DNA of 64,000 nt from CATOSP01 sp034422355 (GTDB lineage Bacteria > Chloroflexota > Dehalococcoidia > Lucifugimonadales > UBA3495): NCBI GenBank assembly GCA_034422355.1, contig DAOUJS010000008.1:1-64000 (forward strand). Direction: 5' to 3'. Under the pieces are notes generated by a model. That model saw nothing but the letters and a program-made list of their open reading frames with translations. It was not told the DNA's origin and ran no database searches. Position numbers and translations under genes: made by a program. Positions within the stretch are counted from its first letter, which is position 1; every line of letters starts with the position of its first letter. Shown piece by piece: positions 25,943-35,658 of this stretch.

Positions 25943-26308
25943 GGGGACCTCCCTAATGTTGTTCTGATAGTGTGTGAGGACAGGAATCGGTCATTCCGCG
26001 TCGCCGTGGACGACTGCCTGATATATGGGTTGGGTGATGTTTGTCAACTTTTCCTTGCCCTGTTCCCATTCGGCAAGGAAGTCTGCCAGGAACTTAACTT
26101 CGATGCCCCCATCATCATTGCACAGTCCTCTCCGTGGGGCTGGCCGCCGTGACCGGAAGTTGAGCCGACACTGCGCCTAATTGCTCCAAGGCCGCTCCAA
26201 ATGTGCGAGTAAACGGCATCTCGGTGACACCTTCAAGACCTTAGTCTCAATAGCCAAGCGTGATTGGGGGCTTTATGAGACTTAACTGGACCTAATGGGA
26301 CAATAAAA
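25943..26308. other. Gene-poor gap, nothing recognised
   Basis: A 60-codon ORF on the plus strand (25970-26152) has no ribosome site or family. The stretch precedes the tRNA-Ser gene and shows no clear repeat or attachment site. Confidence 0.4.
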
Positions 26309-26397
26309 TGGCGGAGAGAGTGGGATTCGAACCCACGATACCCAAGGGGTATACCGGTTTTCGAGACCGGCGCTTTCGTCCGCTCAGCCATCTCTCC
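26309..26397 (-). tRNA. tRNA-Ser (anticodon CGA)
   Basis: The acceptor GGAGAGA pairs with TCTCTCC. The anticodon arm CCGGT-CTCGAAA-ACCGG gives CGA. There is a long class II variable arm (ATACCC/GGGTAT) and T arm GTGGG-TTCGAAT-CCCAC. The 3' CCA is encoded. It reads UCG codons. Confidence 0.95.
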
Positions 26398-26488
26398 GCG
26401 TAGCTAAATTGGGGGACTTTCGTGAGTTTTCAGGCCATACCGGCAATAAAACTGTAAACGGCGCCCCCAGAGGCTGTCAACGGTCGGC

Positions 26489-28531
26489 CTAACCGGGATT
26501 CAGCGCCTCCAACTGGCTGTCGATATTCTCCGCCTCCAGCGACAGCCGCTCCCACTCATCCCAAAGAGACTCCGCCTCACTCTTGAGCGTGGCGTAATGC
26601 TCGCTTGCGGACACCACCTCATCGGGGTTGTCAAATTGGTCCGGGCTGGAGAACATGGCCTCCAACTCCGCAATGCGCTCCTCACGGTCCGACAGGGACA
26701 CGTTTATCTCCTCTATCCGCATTGCCAGCTTGCGGGACTCCCTGGCAAGCATCCGGCGTTGTTCCTCTTCAGGCGTCAACGGCCTCCCGGAGCGTCTCCT
26801 GGCAGGTCCCTGCCTCTTGGGAACGTCGCCCCGGACCGCAATACCGGCCGGCGCGTGCGCGTGGGCCCCGTCCCTCGATGGCGCGGCGGACGCCCCGTTG
26901 GTCTCTGGCTTCGCGGCCCCGTTACGGTTCTCCTCCTGCTTCTGGTCAAGGTATGTGTCGTAGTCGCCGGGAAAGACCCTGGGCCTTCCGCCCTCAATCT
27001 CGACTATCTTGTTGGCAACCTGCCGGATGAGCGTCCGGTCATGGGTTATCAGGCAAATCGTGCCGTGATAGTCGCCAAGCGCGTCTGCCAGTATCTCCCG
27101 TGATGTGATATCCAGGTGGTTGGTCGGCTCATCCATCAGGAGCAGATTGCTCGGCTGGAGCAGCAGCTTGGCCAGCGCCACCCGCGCCTTCTCTCCGCCG
27201 GACAGCACCGATACCGGCTTGTGGATATCGTCTCCGCTGAACAGGAACCCGCCCAGTGTGGTGCGCAGGTTCTGGTCTGATTCCGATGGCGCGGCCTGTT
27301 GCAGTTCCTGGATGATTGTGTTGTCCGGGTTCAGCAGTTCCAGCACGTGCTGGGCGTAGTAGGCCATCACCACGTTGTGGCCGGTTTTCCTTTCACCTGC
27401 ATCAATGGGAAGGACGCCCGCCAGCATCTTCAGCATAGTGCTCTTGCCCGCGCCGTTCGGCCCCACCAGGGCAACCCGGTCGCCCCTCGAAAGCTCGAAG
27501 TCCATCCCCCGGTACACCGGGTTATCGCCGTAGGACTTGCTCACGTTGGACAGCCATATAACCCTGGAACCGGCCCGGGGAGGTTCCGGGAACGAGTACC
27601 GGACCTTCCTGGTCGCCCTTGGCAGCTCGATGATCTGCACTTTCTCAAGCTGCTTCAACCGGCTTTGCACCTGGCTGGCCTTCCGCGCCTTGTAGCGAAA
27701 ACGCTCCACAAAGCGCATCTGCCTCTGCATCTCCCGTTCCTGCCTGGCCGCGGCCGCCTGCTTGATCTCCAGCGCCCGCTCCCGCGCTGCGAGGTACTCG
27801 TCATAGTTGCCTCGATGGAGCGCCGCCCCGTCCGGCTCGATGGCGAGAATCCTCGTCGCCACCTGGTTCAGAAACGCCCGGTCATGGGATGTAACAAGCA
27901 CCCCGCCCCGGAAAGAGGCCAGGTACTTTTCAAACCACAGGTTCGCCTCCAAGTCAAGGTGATTGGTCGGCTCGTCCAATAACAGCAGGTCGGGCTTCAT
28001 AAACAGCAGTCTGGCCAGGGCTGCCCGCATCACCCAGCCGCCGCTGAACTCCCGCATAGGCCGGAGAAACTCGCTCTCCTTGAATCCCAGACCCGACAGA
28101 ATGGCCTTGGCCTCGTGCTCCCGGTCCCCTCCCCCCGCTGCTTCCAGCGCTGCGTCAAGCTGGCCCAGGTGTTCCATCAGGGCAGTCTGTTTCCCGAAGT
28201 CCGTCTCCGACGACAGTGCCTGCTGCGTAGCGGCAATTCTGTCCCCCAGGGCAACCGCCTCCGAGTTGGCGTCCAGCACCTCCCGCAGCAGCGGCTTGTC
28301 CGTGAATGCCGCCAGGTCTTGCTTGAGATAGCCTATGGAGACGTTCCGTCGCGTGGAGAGACTGCCGGTATCCGGAAACGTCTCCCCGGCCAGGATGTCC
28401 ATGAGCGTGGTCTTCCCCGAACCGTTCGCGCCTATCAGGGCAATCCTGTCTCCGGCGGTCACGCTGAAGGTGAGGCCACTGAACAGGGTCCTGTCCGAGT
28501 AGCCCTTACTGATGTCCGATGCAAATAGCAA
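26489..28531 (-). CDS. ABC-F family ATPase
   Basis: 680 residues with two ABC domains and no membrane segments. Domain 1: IGANGSGKTT, signature FSGGWVMRAALA, Walker B LLLLDEPTNHLD. Linker of about 80 charged residues. Domain 2: VGPNGAGKST, LSGGEKARVALA, LLLMDEPTNHLD. The C terminus (about 560-680) is a Pro/Ala-rich linker plus a coiled coil (MRIEEINVSLSDREERIAELEAMF), as in Uup/YdiF types. ABC-F proteins act on the ribosome in translation rescue or antibiotic protection. TTG start. Confidence 0.92.
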   Translation of the reverse strand: MLFASDISKGYSDRTLFSGLTFSVTAGDRIALIGANGSGKTTLMDILAGETFPDTGSLSTRRNVSIGYLKQDLAAFTDKPLLREVLDANSEAVALGDRIAATQQALSSETDFGKQTALMEHLGQLDAALEAAGGGDREHEAKAILSGLGFKESEFLRPMREFSGGWVMRAALARLLFMKPDLLLLDEPTNHLDLEANLWFEKYLASFRGGVLVTSHDRAFLNQVATRILAIEPDGAALHRGNYDEYLAARERALEIKQAAAARQEREMQRQMRFVERFRYKARKASQVQSRLKQLEKVQIIELPRATRKVRYSFPEPPRAGSRVIWLSNVSKSYGDNPVYRGMDFELSRGDRVALVGPNGAGKSTMLKMLAGVLPIDAGERKTGHNVVMAYYAQHVLELLNPDNTIIQELQQAAPSESDQNLRTTLGGFLFSGDDIHKPVSVLSGGEKARVALAKLLLQPSNLLLMDEPTNHLDITSREILADALGDYHGTICLITHDRTLIRQVANKIVEIEGGRPRVFPGDYDTYLDQKQEENRNGAAKPETNGASAAPSRDGAHAHAPAGIAVRGDVPKRQGPARRRSGRPLTPEEEQRRMLARESRKLAMRIEEINVSLSDREERIAELEAMFSSPDQFDNPDEVVSASEHYATLKSEAESLWDEWERLSLEAENIDSQLEALNPG

Positions 28532-28559
28532 TTCTTTCCGCCCAACTACCGATTATATC

Positions 28560-28745
28560 TCACCGGACAACACTGTTGAGGTACGCGACCTCATAATTCG
28601 AGAATTGCGAAGCTCCCTGCATTGTATCCAGCGGAGTCTGTAGTTCGTTTGCTGGGTTGAGCCATATCTCATGGGAACCGCTGGCCTGCCGGTCGAATCT
28701 ACAGCCAAGCCGTTCCAGCTTCCTGCGCAGTTCGCGGTAGGTCAC
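28560..28745 (-). CDS. hicA: HicA-family mRNA interferase toxin
   Basis: 61 residues. TYRELRRKLERLGCRFDRQASGSHEIW matches the HicA dsRNA-binding-like fold, with the catalytic His in GSHEIW. It overlaps the upstream hicB by four bases (ATGA type), so translation is coupled. Confidence 0.82.
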   Translation of the reverse strand: MTYRELRRKLERLGCRFDRQASGSHEIWLNPANELQTPLDTMQGASQFSNYEVAYLNSVVR

Positions 28746-28987
28746 GCTGCCACCGTTAAGCTCCCCCTGCCAGTCTGCTGTGGGACTACTTCTTCCGGCA
28801 GGGGTATTCCCCGCTCTTTCCGCGACCGGATCAGGGCCTTGGCCACCGCCCGAAGTTCATCCAGAGTCTCTTCGGGCGTATCCCCCCAGGCCATGCAGCC
28901 CTGAAGCGCCGGTACCTCTGCCAGGTACATCCAGCCCTCGCTTTCATTGGGCTCGTGGATCACGTAGTCCAGTTGGTAGATTTCCAT
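28742..28987 (-). CDS. hicB: HicB-family antitoxin
   Basis: 81 residues. YVIHEPNESEGWMYLAEVPALQGCMAWGDTPEETLDELRAVAKALI is the partial RNase H-like HicB fold. AGAAGAAGAG precedes the ATG. It is the first gene of the pair and presumably neutralises HicA and autoregulates. The C-terminal DNA-binding part is short. Confidence 0.82.
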   Translation of the reverse strand: MEIYQLDYVIHEPNESEGWMYLAEVPALQGCMAWGDTPEETLDELRAVAKALIRSRKERGIPLPEEVVPQQTGRGSLTVAA

Positions 28988-29433
28988 CTCTTCTTCTCCG
29001 GTTCGAGGCGATGGTTAATCCTGAAATTTCTTCCATTTTCCCCCGCCGTCCGATTTCGGTCAAAGGACATACCATCCTCAGCCGATCTCTCCTCGTTGGA
29101 GTTTCGCAACTCTCCCTACATAGTGGCAGCGTGCAATTCAGAGCCAGCCCCCGCCTCCATCGGGGATGGTTTCATCCCCAGGCCGCTCACTGGACATCAC
29201 GCTACGGACACTTTCCCCCTTTCCAACCCCGTATGCCATTCCCTATCATATCTTGTAACTGTTAGTCTCCGTCTGAAACGGGACGCTGCCCCTCATGGTT
29301 TCATGGGTTGCAACCCACCCGCGCCAGCGGCTATTCTGCCAGCCGGACGGATTCCAGTGTTCACCCGGCTGACATAGCCGGTGGCAGAAACACCGGGGCA
29401 GGTCAGAAGCCCTTCCATGAAAGGAGATTGAAC
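28988..29433. other. Intergenic region, nothing recognised
   Basis: About 445 bases between divergent hicB and an SDR gene. Open frames here have no ribosome site and no family. No riboswitch or clear promoter was identified. Confidence 0.4.
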
Positions 29434-30225
29434 GTGGCGCGTCTTGAAGGAAAAGTGGCCCTGATCACAGGGGCCACAGGCGGTATCGGCCAGGCTGCAG
29501 CGAGGCTCTTCGCCGAAGAGGGCGCGCGCCTGGCATTGGTCGACCTCGACGAAACGGCTCTCCAGGAAACCGTGCGGTCGATTGGCGAAGACATGGCGAG
29601 CTACACCGCGGCCGACGTGACCCAGCCCGAACAGGCCCAGGCCTATGTCAACGCGGCCGTGGACCGCTGGGGCGGCATTGATGTATACCTGGCCAACGCT
29701 GGCATCGAGGGCGCCATATCTCCCATACCGGACTATCCCATAGACGTCTTCGACCGCGTCATGGCGGTAAACGTGCGCGGGGTGTGGTTGGGCATCAAGT
29801 ACGTGGTCCCCGCCATGCGCCAGCGCGGAGGCGGCAGCATCGTCATCACCTCTTCCACCGCTGGCGTAGGCGGCGGCCCCGACATGTCGGCCTACACCAC
29901 CAGCAAGCACGCCGTCGTTGGCCTCATGCGCACCGCCGCTATGGAAGGCGCGCCTCATGGCATCCGGGTCAACACCGTCAACCCTGCCCCTGTTGAGACC
30001 CGCATGATGCGCTCCATCGAAGAGATGCGCGCCGCGGCCCTCGACGACTCCACCATAACCGTGGAGCATCTGAAACAGGCCACCGCCTCGCGCATACCCC
30101 TCCAGCGGTACGGACATCCCGAGGAAGTGGCCAGGTTGATGCTGTTCCTTGCCAGCGACGACAGCAGCTTCTGCACCGGCGGCGTCTACATGGTGGACGG
30201 CGGCAGGTCCGCAGGCAGCCGGTAG
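29434..30225 (+). CDS. Short-chain dehydrogenase/reductase (SDR)
   Basis: 263 residues from GTG 29434 behind AAGGAGA. Classical SDR: cofactor motif TGATGGIGQ, LANAGIEG, the active-site Ser in SSTAGVGG and the YxxxK in SAYTTSKHAVV, ending TGGVYMVDGG. NAD(P)-dependent oxidoreductase; substrate unknown. The RmlD-like gene follows 29 bases later. Confidence 0.9.
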   Translation: MARLEGKVALITGATGGIGQAAARLFAEEGARLALVDLDETALQETVRSIGEDMASYTAADVTQPEQAQAYVNAAVDRWGGIDVYLANAGIEGAISPIPDYPIDVFDRVMAVNVRGVWLGIKYVVPAMRQRGGGSIVITSSTAGVGGGPDMSAYTTSKHAVVGLMRTAAMEGAPHGIRVNTVNPAPVETRMMRSIEEMRAAALDDSTITVEHLKQATASRIPLQRYGHPEEVARLMLFLASDDSSFCTGGVYMVDGGRSAGSR

Positions 30226-30254
30226 CCTGACCGGGGCGAAGGAGAAAAACTCCG

Positions 30255-31136
30255 TTGCGTATCCTGGTCATCGGCGCAAGCGGCTTCATCGGCCAATACC
30301 TGGTGCGTCGCCTGGGCCAAACTCCCGGCCATGAGATCACCGGCACTTTCCTGTCTCGCCCTCCCGGAAACGACGGCAACTCCTGGCACAGGCTCGAACT
30401 GACCGACACCGGGAGCCTGGAGCAGTTATTCCGTCTGTCCCGGCCCGACGTGGTGGTGCATCTCGCCGCAATGGCCGACGTGGGAACGGCTGAACGCAAC
30501 CCCGGCAGGGCTGCGGCGGTGAACACAACCGCCGCCGCAGCGATAGCTCGCCTTTGCAAGATGCACGGCGCCCGGCTGGTCTTCGTGTCAACCGAGTACG
30601 TCTTCGACGGGACCCACGGGTTCTACCGGGAAGACGACGCTCCCAACCCCACCACTCACTACGGCCAGACCAAGTGGCAAGCCGAGCGGGAAGTAGCAAA
30701 GCTGGACTTCCCCTGGAGCATTCTCCGCACTAGCATTGTCTACGGCTGGCCCAGGCCCGGAGGGCGGAACTTCGTCCCCTGGCTGGTTGGTTCCCTGCAA
30801 AGCGGACAGCCCTACCTCGGCTCCACCGCGGTAATGCGGACTCCGGTATACGTTGAGCATCTCGTGGATGGCATCGTGAAACTCATAGAGAACGCCTACC
30901 CCGGCACCCACCACGTTGCGGGCAAAGACTGGGTCAGCATGTACGACTTCGCCGAGGCGGTCGCCGAGGGGTTCCACCTCGACACCGGACTGGTGATTCG
31001 GACAGATGGCGCGCCCGCGCCAGCCCCCGACATGCTCGGCCTGGACTGCGCCCGGACCATGAGCCTGCTAAACTTACCTCAACCGGGCCTCACCGAGGGG
31101 ATCGCGGCAATGCGGGCAAACACCCCGCACCCCTGA
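30255..31136 (+). CDS. RmlD-like NAD-dependent sugar-nucleotide reductase (extended SDR)
   Basis: 293 residues from TTG 30255 with AAGGAG ahead. Seen: IGASGFIGQYLVRRL, VVHLAAMADVGTAERNP, FVSTEYVFDG and the YGQTKWQAE catalytic Tyr/Lys, then SILRTSIVYGW. These place it with dTDP-4-dehydrorhamnose reductase-like proteins. No other dTDP-rhamnose genes are nearby, so the substrate is open. Confidence 0.85.
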   Translation: MRILVIGASGFIGQYLVRRLGQTPGHEITGTFLSRPPGNDGNSWHRLELTDTGSLEQLFRLSRPDVVVHLAAMADVGTAERNPGRAAAVNTTAAAAIARLCKMHGARLVFVSTEYVFDGTHGFYREDDAPNPTTHYGQTKWQAEREVAKLDFPWSILRTSIVYGWPRPGGRNFVPWLVGSLQSGQPYLGSTAVMRTPVYVEHLVDGIVKLIENAYPGTHHVAGKDWVSMYDFAEAVAEGFHLDTGLVIRTDGAPAPAPDMLGLDCARTMSLLNLPQPGLTEGIAAMRANTPHP

Positions 31137-31205
31137 CCAGGCATCCCGGCGTCAGCCCGGCAGTAGCTGGACTTACCCAGGCGCAACCTGTTACAGGAGG
31201 GAGTC

Positions 31206-31643
31206 ATGCCAGTCTTAAAAGTGGAAGGCGTAACCCACTGGTCCATACCGGTCAACGACCTGAGCGAGGCCGAAGACTTCTATGGGGAACTGTTGGGGCT
31301 GGCCCCGGTGGGACGGCTGGGCAACAACATTATGTCCTGCTTCAACGTCGGCGACCACAACATCCTGCTGTGCGAGCGTCCCAACCCGGTAGACGGCCCC
31401 TTGAAGGAGGATGCGGGAGTCCACCACTCCTTCACCGTTTCTCCCGAGACCTTCGAACTCGCCTGCAAGGTCTTCCACGAGAGAAACGTGACCATAGAGC
31501 ATTTGACCTATCGCGCCCGGGGAGTGTTCACCGGCCGCGAATTGTACTTCTTTGACCCCAGCGGCAACCGCCTGGAGCTGAGAGACCCGACCTGGATCCA
31601 GGGTATGCCCGAGCCATCATTTGAAGAGTTGGCCCGAGCGTAA
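31206..31643 (+). CDS. VOC family (glyoxalase/dioxygenase fold) protein
   Basis: 145 residues. VEGVTHWSIPVNDLSEAEDFYGELLGL and HHSFTVSPETFELACKVF, then GRELYFFDPSGNRLELRDP, give the paired beta-alpha-beta-beta-beta modules with His and Glu metal ligands. GGAGGGAG precedes the ATG. Substrate unknown. Confidence 0.85.
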   Translation: MPVLKVEGVTHWSIPVNDLSEAEDFYGELLGLAPVGRLGNNIMSCFNVGDHNILLCERPNPVDGPLKEDAGVHHSFTVSPETFELACKVFHERNVTIEHLTYRARGVFTGRELYFFDPSGNRLELRDPTWIQGMPEPSFEELARA

Positions 31644-31719
31644 TCTTCATCCCTGGTCGCGGCCAAAAGACTGCAACCATCCGCGACTTGGGCATTGCTG
31701 GAGCCGTGGTCAGCGCGGG

Positions 31720-33414
31720 TTAGCGCGATAGCACCACGTCCACCAGCGAGAGTTGCCCCCGGTTCACCGCGGCAAGGGCCCGTTCAAGCGCGGGCTTCAA
31801 CTCCGCCGGGTCCTCCACTCGCTCGCCGTGGCCTCCGAATGGCGCGACCAGTTCGGCATAGTTGGGACCCGGAATGTCCACCCCGTGGTGGATGCCGGTC
31901 CTGGCGGCGACACCATCGGGGAAGAACTGGAGGTGCGAGTTCTGCATCGCCGCGTACTTGCCGTTGTTGAACACCACTATCATTATGGGAATGTTCTCCG
32001 CGGCGGACACGCCAAGGCTCTGGGTCACCGGATTGTACAGGAAGCAGCCATCGCCCATCAGCGCGACCACCGGCTGCCGGGGCTTGGCCAGCTTCACCCC
32101 CAGGGCCATCCCAAGTCCCTGGCCCAGGCCGCCATTGGGGTGGAAGTAGCTCTGGGGCTTGTTCCAGTCCAGGTGCCTGAAGATCGGCCCCCGGTGCGTG
32201 ATGGTCTCCTCTACGTATACCGTGTCATCGGGCATCACTTCGCCCAACGCCGCGCACAGCCACGCCGGGTCGATGGGGCGGTCGTTCCTGACCCTCTCCA
32301 CCACCGCATCCGCGCTGTCCCGCATCTTGCCGTGCTCCGCGCCCCAGGATGAACGCCTCTCTTCGACCGCGCCCGAGTCCCCATTGCTACCCGCCGCATC
32401 CAGCAGCATCTCCAGCGTCGCGGCTACGTCCCCCTCCAGGTAGACGTCGGCCTTCAAAGATTGGTATACCAGGTGCTCCTTGATGGGGTTATCGTCGATA
32501 ACCACGATGTCGCCCTGGGCCGGGGCCTGCGAGGCCGGGTACCAGGGCGTCCTGCTGCCCACCAGCAGGAACAGGTCCGAGGTATCCATGAACCGGCCCA
32601 GATCGGACCCCATGTACAGTGGGTGGTCCTTGGGGAAGTTGGCGTAGTTGGGGGCAACCTCCACCACCGGGATGGCGAACTTCTCCGCCAGCCGTACCAG
32701 GTTATGGAACGCCGCCACGTCCTTGCCGCATCCCTCGGCGACGATCACCGGGTAGCTGGACTTGGAGACCAGGCCGGCCACGTGCGCTACGGCAGCGGCG
32801 TCCGGGTACACTTTCGGTGCGGCTGGCGGCTTCGTCATCCTGGCCGGTGGCGCCCATTCGGGACGCATCACCTCGATGGGTATGTCCAGGTAGGTTGGAC
32901 CCTTGGGCACCCTCTGGGCCATCTCACCAGCCCGGCTCACCGTCTCGAAAAGGGTCTGGGGACTGGTGACGTGGCTGCTCCACTTGACGAACGGCTCCAC
33001 CAGCCGGTTGGGACCGCCCACCACGCTCAGGTTCCGGTACCACTGGCCGCCGGGGTCGAAGTCAGGGTCTTCGCCGTAGGTGATGGACTCCCCGGAGCAG
33101 ACGATCATGGGTATTTCGCCCAGGTACGCGCCATGTATGCCCAGCGAACCTTGAAGCAGGCCCACCCCCGCGTGCAGCAGCACGGCCTGAAGGCGCCCCG
33201 TTACCCTGGTGTAGCCCATCGCCATGGTCACCGCCAGGGTCTCGTGCCAGCAGTCGATGTAGCGGGGGCCATCTATCTCGTTGGTCTTCTGCCTGGCCAG
33301 GGCCTCCCACACCGACGGCCACTCGGAACCCGGCGAGGATATGATGTAGTCCACCCCCAGGTTGCGGAATGCCTCCAGTACGGCTTCCCCTCCGTCAAGT
33401 CTCTCGGTCGTCAT
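31720..33414 (-). CDS. Thiamine pyrophosphate-dependent enzyme, acetolactate-synthase-like
   Basis: 564 residues with the three TPP-enzyme domains. The N-terminal Pyr domain holds the catalytic Glu in CWHETLAVTMAMGY. A central Rossmann-like domain follows. The C-terminal PP domain has the GDGCFLYNPVTQSLG ... IVVFNNGKY cofactor motif. The family covers acetolactate synthase, benzoylformate and sulfopyruvate-type decarboxylases; the reaction is not resolved. It is convergent with the VOC gene. Confidence 0.87.
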   Translation of the reverse strand: MTTERLDGGEAVLEAFRNLGVDYIISSPGSEWPSVWEALARQKTNEIDGPRYIDCWHETLAVTMAMGYTRVTGRLQAVLLHAGVGLLQGSLGIHGAYLGEIPMIVCSGESITYGEDPDFDPGGQWYRNLSVVGGPNRLVEPFVKWSSHVTSPQTLFETVSRAGEMAQRVPKGPTYLDIPIEVMRPEWAPPARMTKPPAAPKVYPDAAAVAHVAGLVSKSSYPVIVAEGCGKDVAAFHNLVRLAEKFAIPVVEVAPNYANFPKDHPLYMGSDLGRFMDTSDLFLLVGSRTPWYPASQAPAQGDIVVIDDNPIKEHLVYQSLKADVYLEGDVAATLEMLLDAAGSNGDSGAVEERRSSWGAEHGKMRDSADAVVERVRNDRPIDPAWLCAALGEVMPDDTVYVEETITHRGPIFRHLDWNKPQSYFHPNGGLGQGLGMALGVKLAKPRQPVVALMGDGCFLYNPVTQSLGVSAAENIPIMIVVFNNGKYAAMQNSHLQFFPDGVAARTGIHHGVDIPGPNYAELVAPFGGHGERVEDPAELKPALERALAAVNRGQLSLVDVVLSR

Positions 33415-33689
33415 CGTAGCCTCCTAAAACGTGCGGGCTTGAGGATGTGCAAAACCACCCATGCCCGTAAAGTCCGGCGTTCCGCCCATTATACGGCGCA
33501 TGGGAAGCCGGAGGCTCGCTCCGTGACCGTTGCCAGGCCATAGCCTGAGCAGGACTGGGCCGGGTCGCCGCAAGGTTTCCATTTCAGTCACAAACCGGTA
33601 CAGTATCATTCAATATGGCCGGTCCGGGAGACGGCAGCGCCGTAAGTTGGACTTTTCCCGGACATGCGCCGGAGCGTAAGGAGGGGGTC

Positions 33690-34445
33690 ATGGGACGAAT
33701 GGACGGAAAGGTCGCCCTGATTAGCGGCGGGGCCAGGGGCCAGGGCGCAGCAGAAGCCAGGCTCTTCGCCCGTGAGGGTGCGAAGGTGGTTATCGGCGAC
33801 CTCCTCGACGTGGAGGGGATGCGGGTCGCCGCCGAGATTGCCGAGTTGGGCGGCGAAGCCATGTACGTCCACCTCGACGTCACCAGCGAGGAGGACTGGC
33901 AGAGCGCCGTTGCCGCCGCGGTCTCCGGCTACGGCAAGCTGGACGTGCTGGTCAACAACGCGGGCATCTGGCGCAGGGGCAGGGTCGAGGACACCACGGT
34001 GGAAGACTGGGACGCCATTCAGAGCGTCAATTCCAAGGGCGTCTTCCTGGGAACGAAAGCGGCCATCCCGGAAATGCGCAACGCCGGTGGAGGCTCAATC
34101 ATCAATATCTCCTCCACCGCCGGGCTGGTGGGCGGCCCCCGCAGCACCGCCTATACCGCCTCCAAGGGAGCGGTCCGGCTCTTCACCAAGGCCACCGCCA
34201 TACAGTACGCCGGGGAAAACATCCGCGCCAACTCCATTCACCCCGGCCCCATCGACACCGAGATGATCCACCAGGTCTGGCAGGGTGAGGACAACTCCAG
34301 GGAGGAATCCATAGCCCGGACGCCCCTGGGCCGGGTCGGAACGGTGGACGACATAGCCTACGGCGCCCTGTTCCTGGCCTCCGACGAGTCGTCGTTTATG
34401 ACCGGCAGCGAGCTGGTAATCGACGGCGGCAGCACCGCCCAGTGA
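33690..34445 (+). CDS. Short-chain dehydrogenase/reductase (SDR)
   Basis: 251 residues from ATG 33690, preceded by AAGGAGGGGG. Seen: ISGGARGQGAAEARLF, DVLVNNAGIWRRG, SSTAGLVGG, YTASKGAV and GSELVIDGGS. It belongs to the classical 3-oxoacyl-ACP reductase/cyclohexanol dehydrogenase-like group. It is divergent from the TPP enzyme gene. Confidence 0.9.
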   Translation: MGRMDGKVALISGGARGQGAAEARLFAREGAKVVIGDLLDVEGMRVAAEIAELGGEAMYVHLDVTSEEDWQSAVAAAVSGYGKLDVLVNNAGIWRRGRVEDTTVEDWDAIQSVNSKGVFLGTKAAIPEMRNAGGGSIINISSTAGLVGGPRSTAYTASKGAVRLFTKATAIQYAGENIRANSIHPGPIDTEMIHQVWQGEDNSREESIARTPLGRVGTVDDIAYGALFLASDESSFMTGSELVIDGGSTAQ

Positions 34446-34473
34446 GGAAATTGCCCGGTAGTGACGGTCAGGT

Positions 34474-34992
34474 TCAGTTGCCGGGGATATGGTCCCGCCT
34501 GTACACTCGGAATCCCCGCGCCCGGTAGTTGGGCAGGGCGTGGGGGTTGTCCAGGGACGAGGTATGAAGCCAGACCCGCGACGCCCCTATGTCCCAGGCC
34601 CGTTGCACGGCGGCGGTTAACATTGCCCCGCCCAGGCCGCGCCCAACACACCGGGGCAGCAGGCCGAAATAGACTATCTCCACGTCGCCGCCGTCCTGCA
34701 TTTCAAGCTCGAAGAACCCGGCGACCTCTCCCTCATCATACGCCAGCCACGTTTCCACGTTGGGCGAAGCGAGCCGTTCCAGCCATTGACCGTCGGTCCA
34801 GTTGCTGCGCTCTATCCAGTTGTACTCTCCGCCAACGTCAGCGTAGAGAGAGCGGCTGAAACCGGCGTCTCTCGTATACCTCCGGCATACATTGACCGTA
34901 ACCGGCGAGGGCCGCAGTTCCTTCCGGGAGTTCATCTCCAGGTAGGTGATGGTCTCCGCTAAGGGCACGAAGAATCTCCACCGGCCCGCCAT
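34474..34992 (-). CDS. GNAT family N-acetyltransferase
   Basis: 172 residues. The acetyl-CoA motif A reads IVYFGLLPRCVGRGLGGAMLTAAVQRAWD, followed by RVWLHTSSLDNPHALPNYRARGF. Its start overlaps the end of the cysteine-cluster gene by 34 bases, and an internal ATG at 34935 is an alternative. Confidence 0.85.
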   Translation of the reverse strand: MAGRWRFFVPLAETITYLEMNSRKELRPSPVTVNVCRRYTRDAGFSRSLYADVGGEYNWIERSNWTDGQWLERLASPNVETWLAYDEGEVAGFFELEMQDGGDVEIVYFGLLPRCVGRGLGGAMLTAAVQRAWDIGASRVWLHTSSLDNPHALPNYRARGFRVYRRDHIPGN

Positions 34993-35366
34993 CCTGAAAT
35001 GGCGCAGCCCGGCTCCGGCTTCTCCGGGAACTCCCGGCAGCGCCGGGGACGGTCGGCATAGCTCCGGCAGGAAAAGTCTTGCGGGTCCAGCATGGGGCAG
35101 CGGTCCCCCGGATGGTCGGTGAACCTCAACCAGCCGCTCCCGTCGGCGTTGGCCGTGATGCGGGCCTCTACCCCCAGCCTTGCAGCGTTGGCTTGGAACC
35201 CTTCAGTCTCACCCGGTGCAAGTCGCAGTATGATGGGACCGCGGCAACACATCGCACGGCACTGCTCCATGCAAATCCGGCTGGCCGCCTCCGGGGTGAG
35301 GGTTATGTCCGGATGCTGGGAGTTTTGAGCATCTGACGTAGAGGCATCTCGCTGGAAAGGGGCCAT
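34959..35366 (-). CDS. YkgJ-like cysteine-cluster protein
   Basis: 135 residues from ATG 35366 (a GTG at 35381 is possible). Cysteines are arranged as CMEQCRAMCCRG, then CPML, CRSYADRPRRCREFP and CAIS, the pattern of the YkgJ family of presumed zinc or iron-sulfur binding proteins. It overlaps genes on both sides, suggesting one transcript with the GNAT gene. Confidence 0.75.
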   Translation of the reverse strand: MAPFQRDASTSDAQNSQHPDITLTPEAASRICMEQCRAMCCRGPIILRLAPGETEGFQANAARLGVEARITANADGSGWLRFTDHPGDRCPMLDPQDFSCRSYADRPRRCREFPEKPEPGCAISGWRAGGDSSCP

Positions 35367-35377
35367 TTGGAATGCGC

Positions 35378-35626
35378 TCACAGTTTGAGGAAAAGGGCGA
35401 TGAGGCCAGCCACGATAGTAGCCCAGATGCCGCCTGTCATTAAGAATAGAAGATTAATCCGGGTGTCAATTTCCGCCCGATTCTGGACCATTTCTCGGCG
35501 AAGAGACTCTGTGGACTGCCGCGATTCTTCACGGAGTGACTGTACCGATTGGTGAAGATCCCTCAAACGGCGGTCAACCTGCTCGTATGCGCCTTCCAGC
35601 CTGCTGACCCTTCCTTCTATCACCAT
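35378..35626 (-). CDS. Small coiled-coil protein with C-terminal membrane anchor
   Basis: 82 residues. An N-terminal heptad-rich helix (SRLEGAYEQVDRRLRDLHQS ... RREMVQNRAEIDTRI) is followed by one membrane helix (LFLMTGGIWATIVAGLIALFL). A similar architecture is encoded at 48921-49205. Function unknown. Confidence 0.65.
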   Translation of the reverse strand: MVIEGRVSRLEGAYEQVDRRLRDLHQSVQSLREESRQSTESLRREMVQNRAEIDTRINLLFLMTGGIWATIVAGLIALFLKL

Positions 35627-35658
35627 ATCGTTTGCCCTTCTTCATCCGGCTCACCCCG

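Noticed and set aside
25970..26152. 60-codon plus-strand ORF
   Set aside because: No ribosome site, no family, and ordinary for chance in a 365-base gap.
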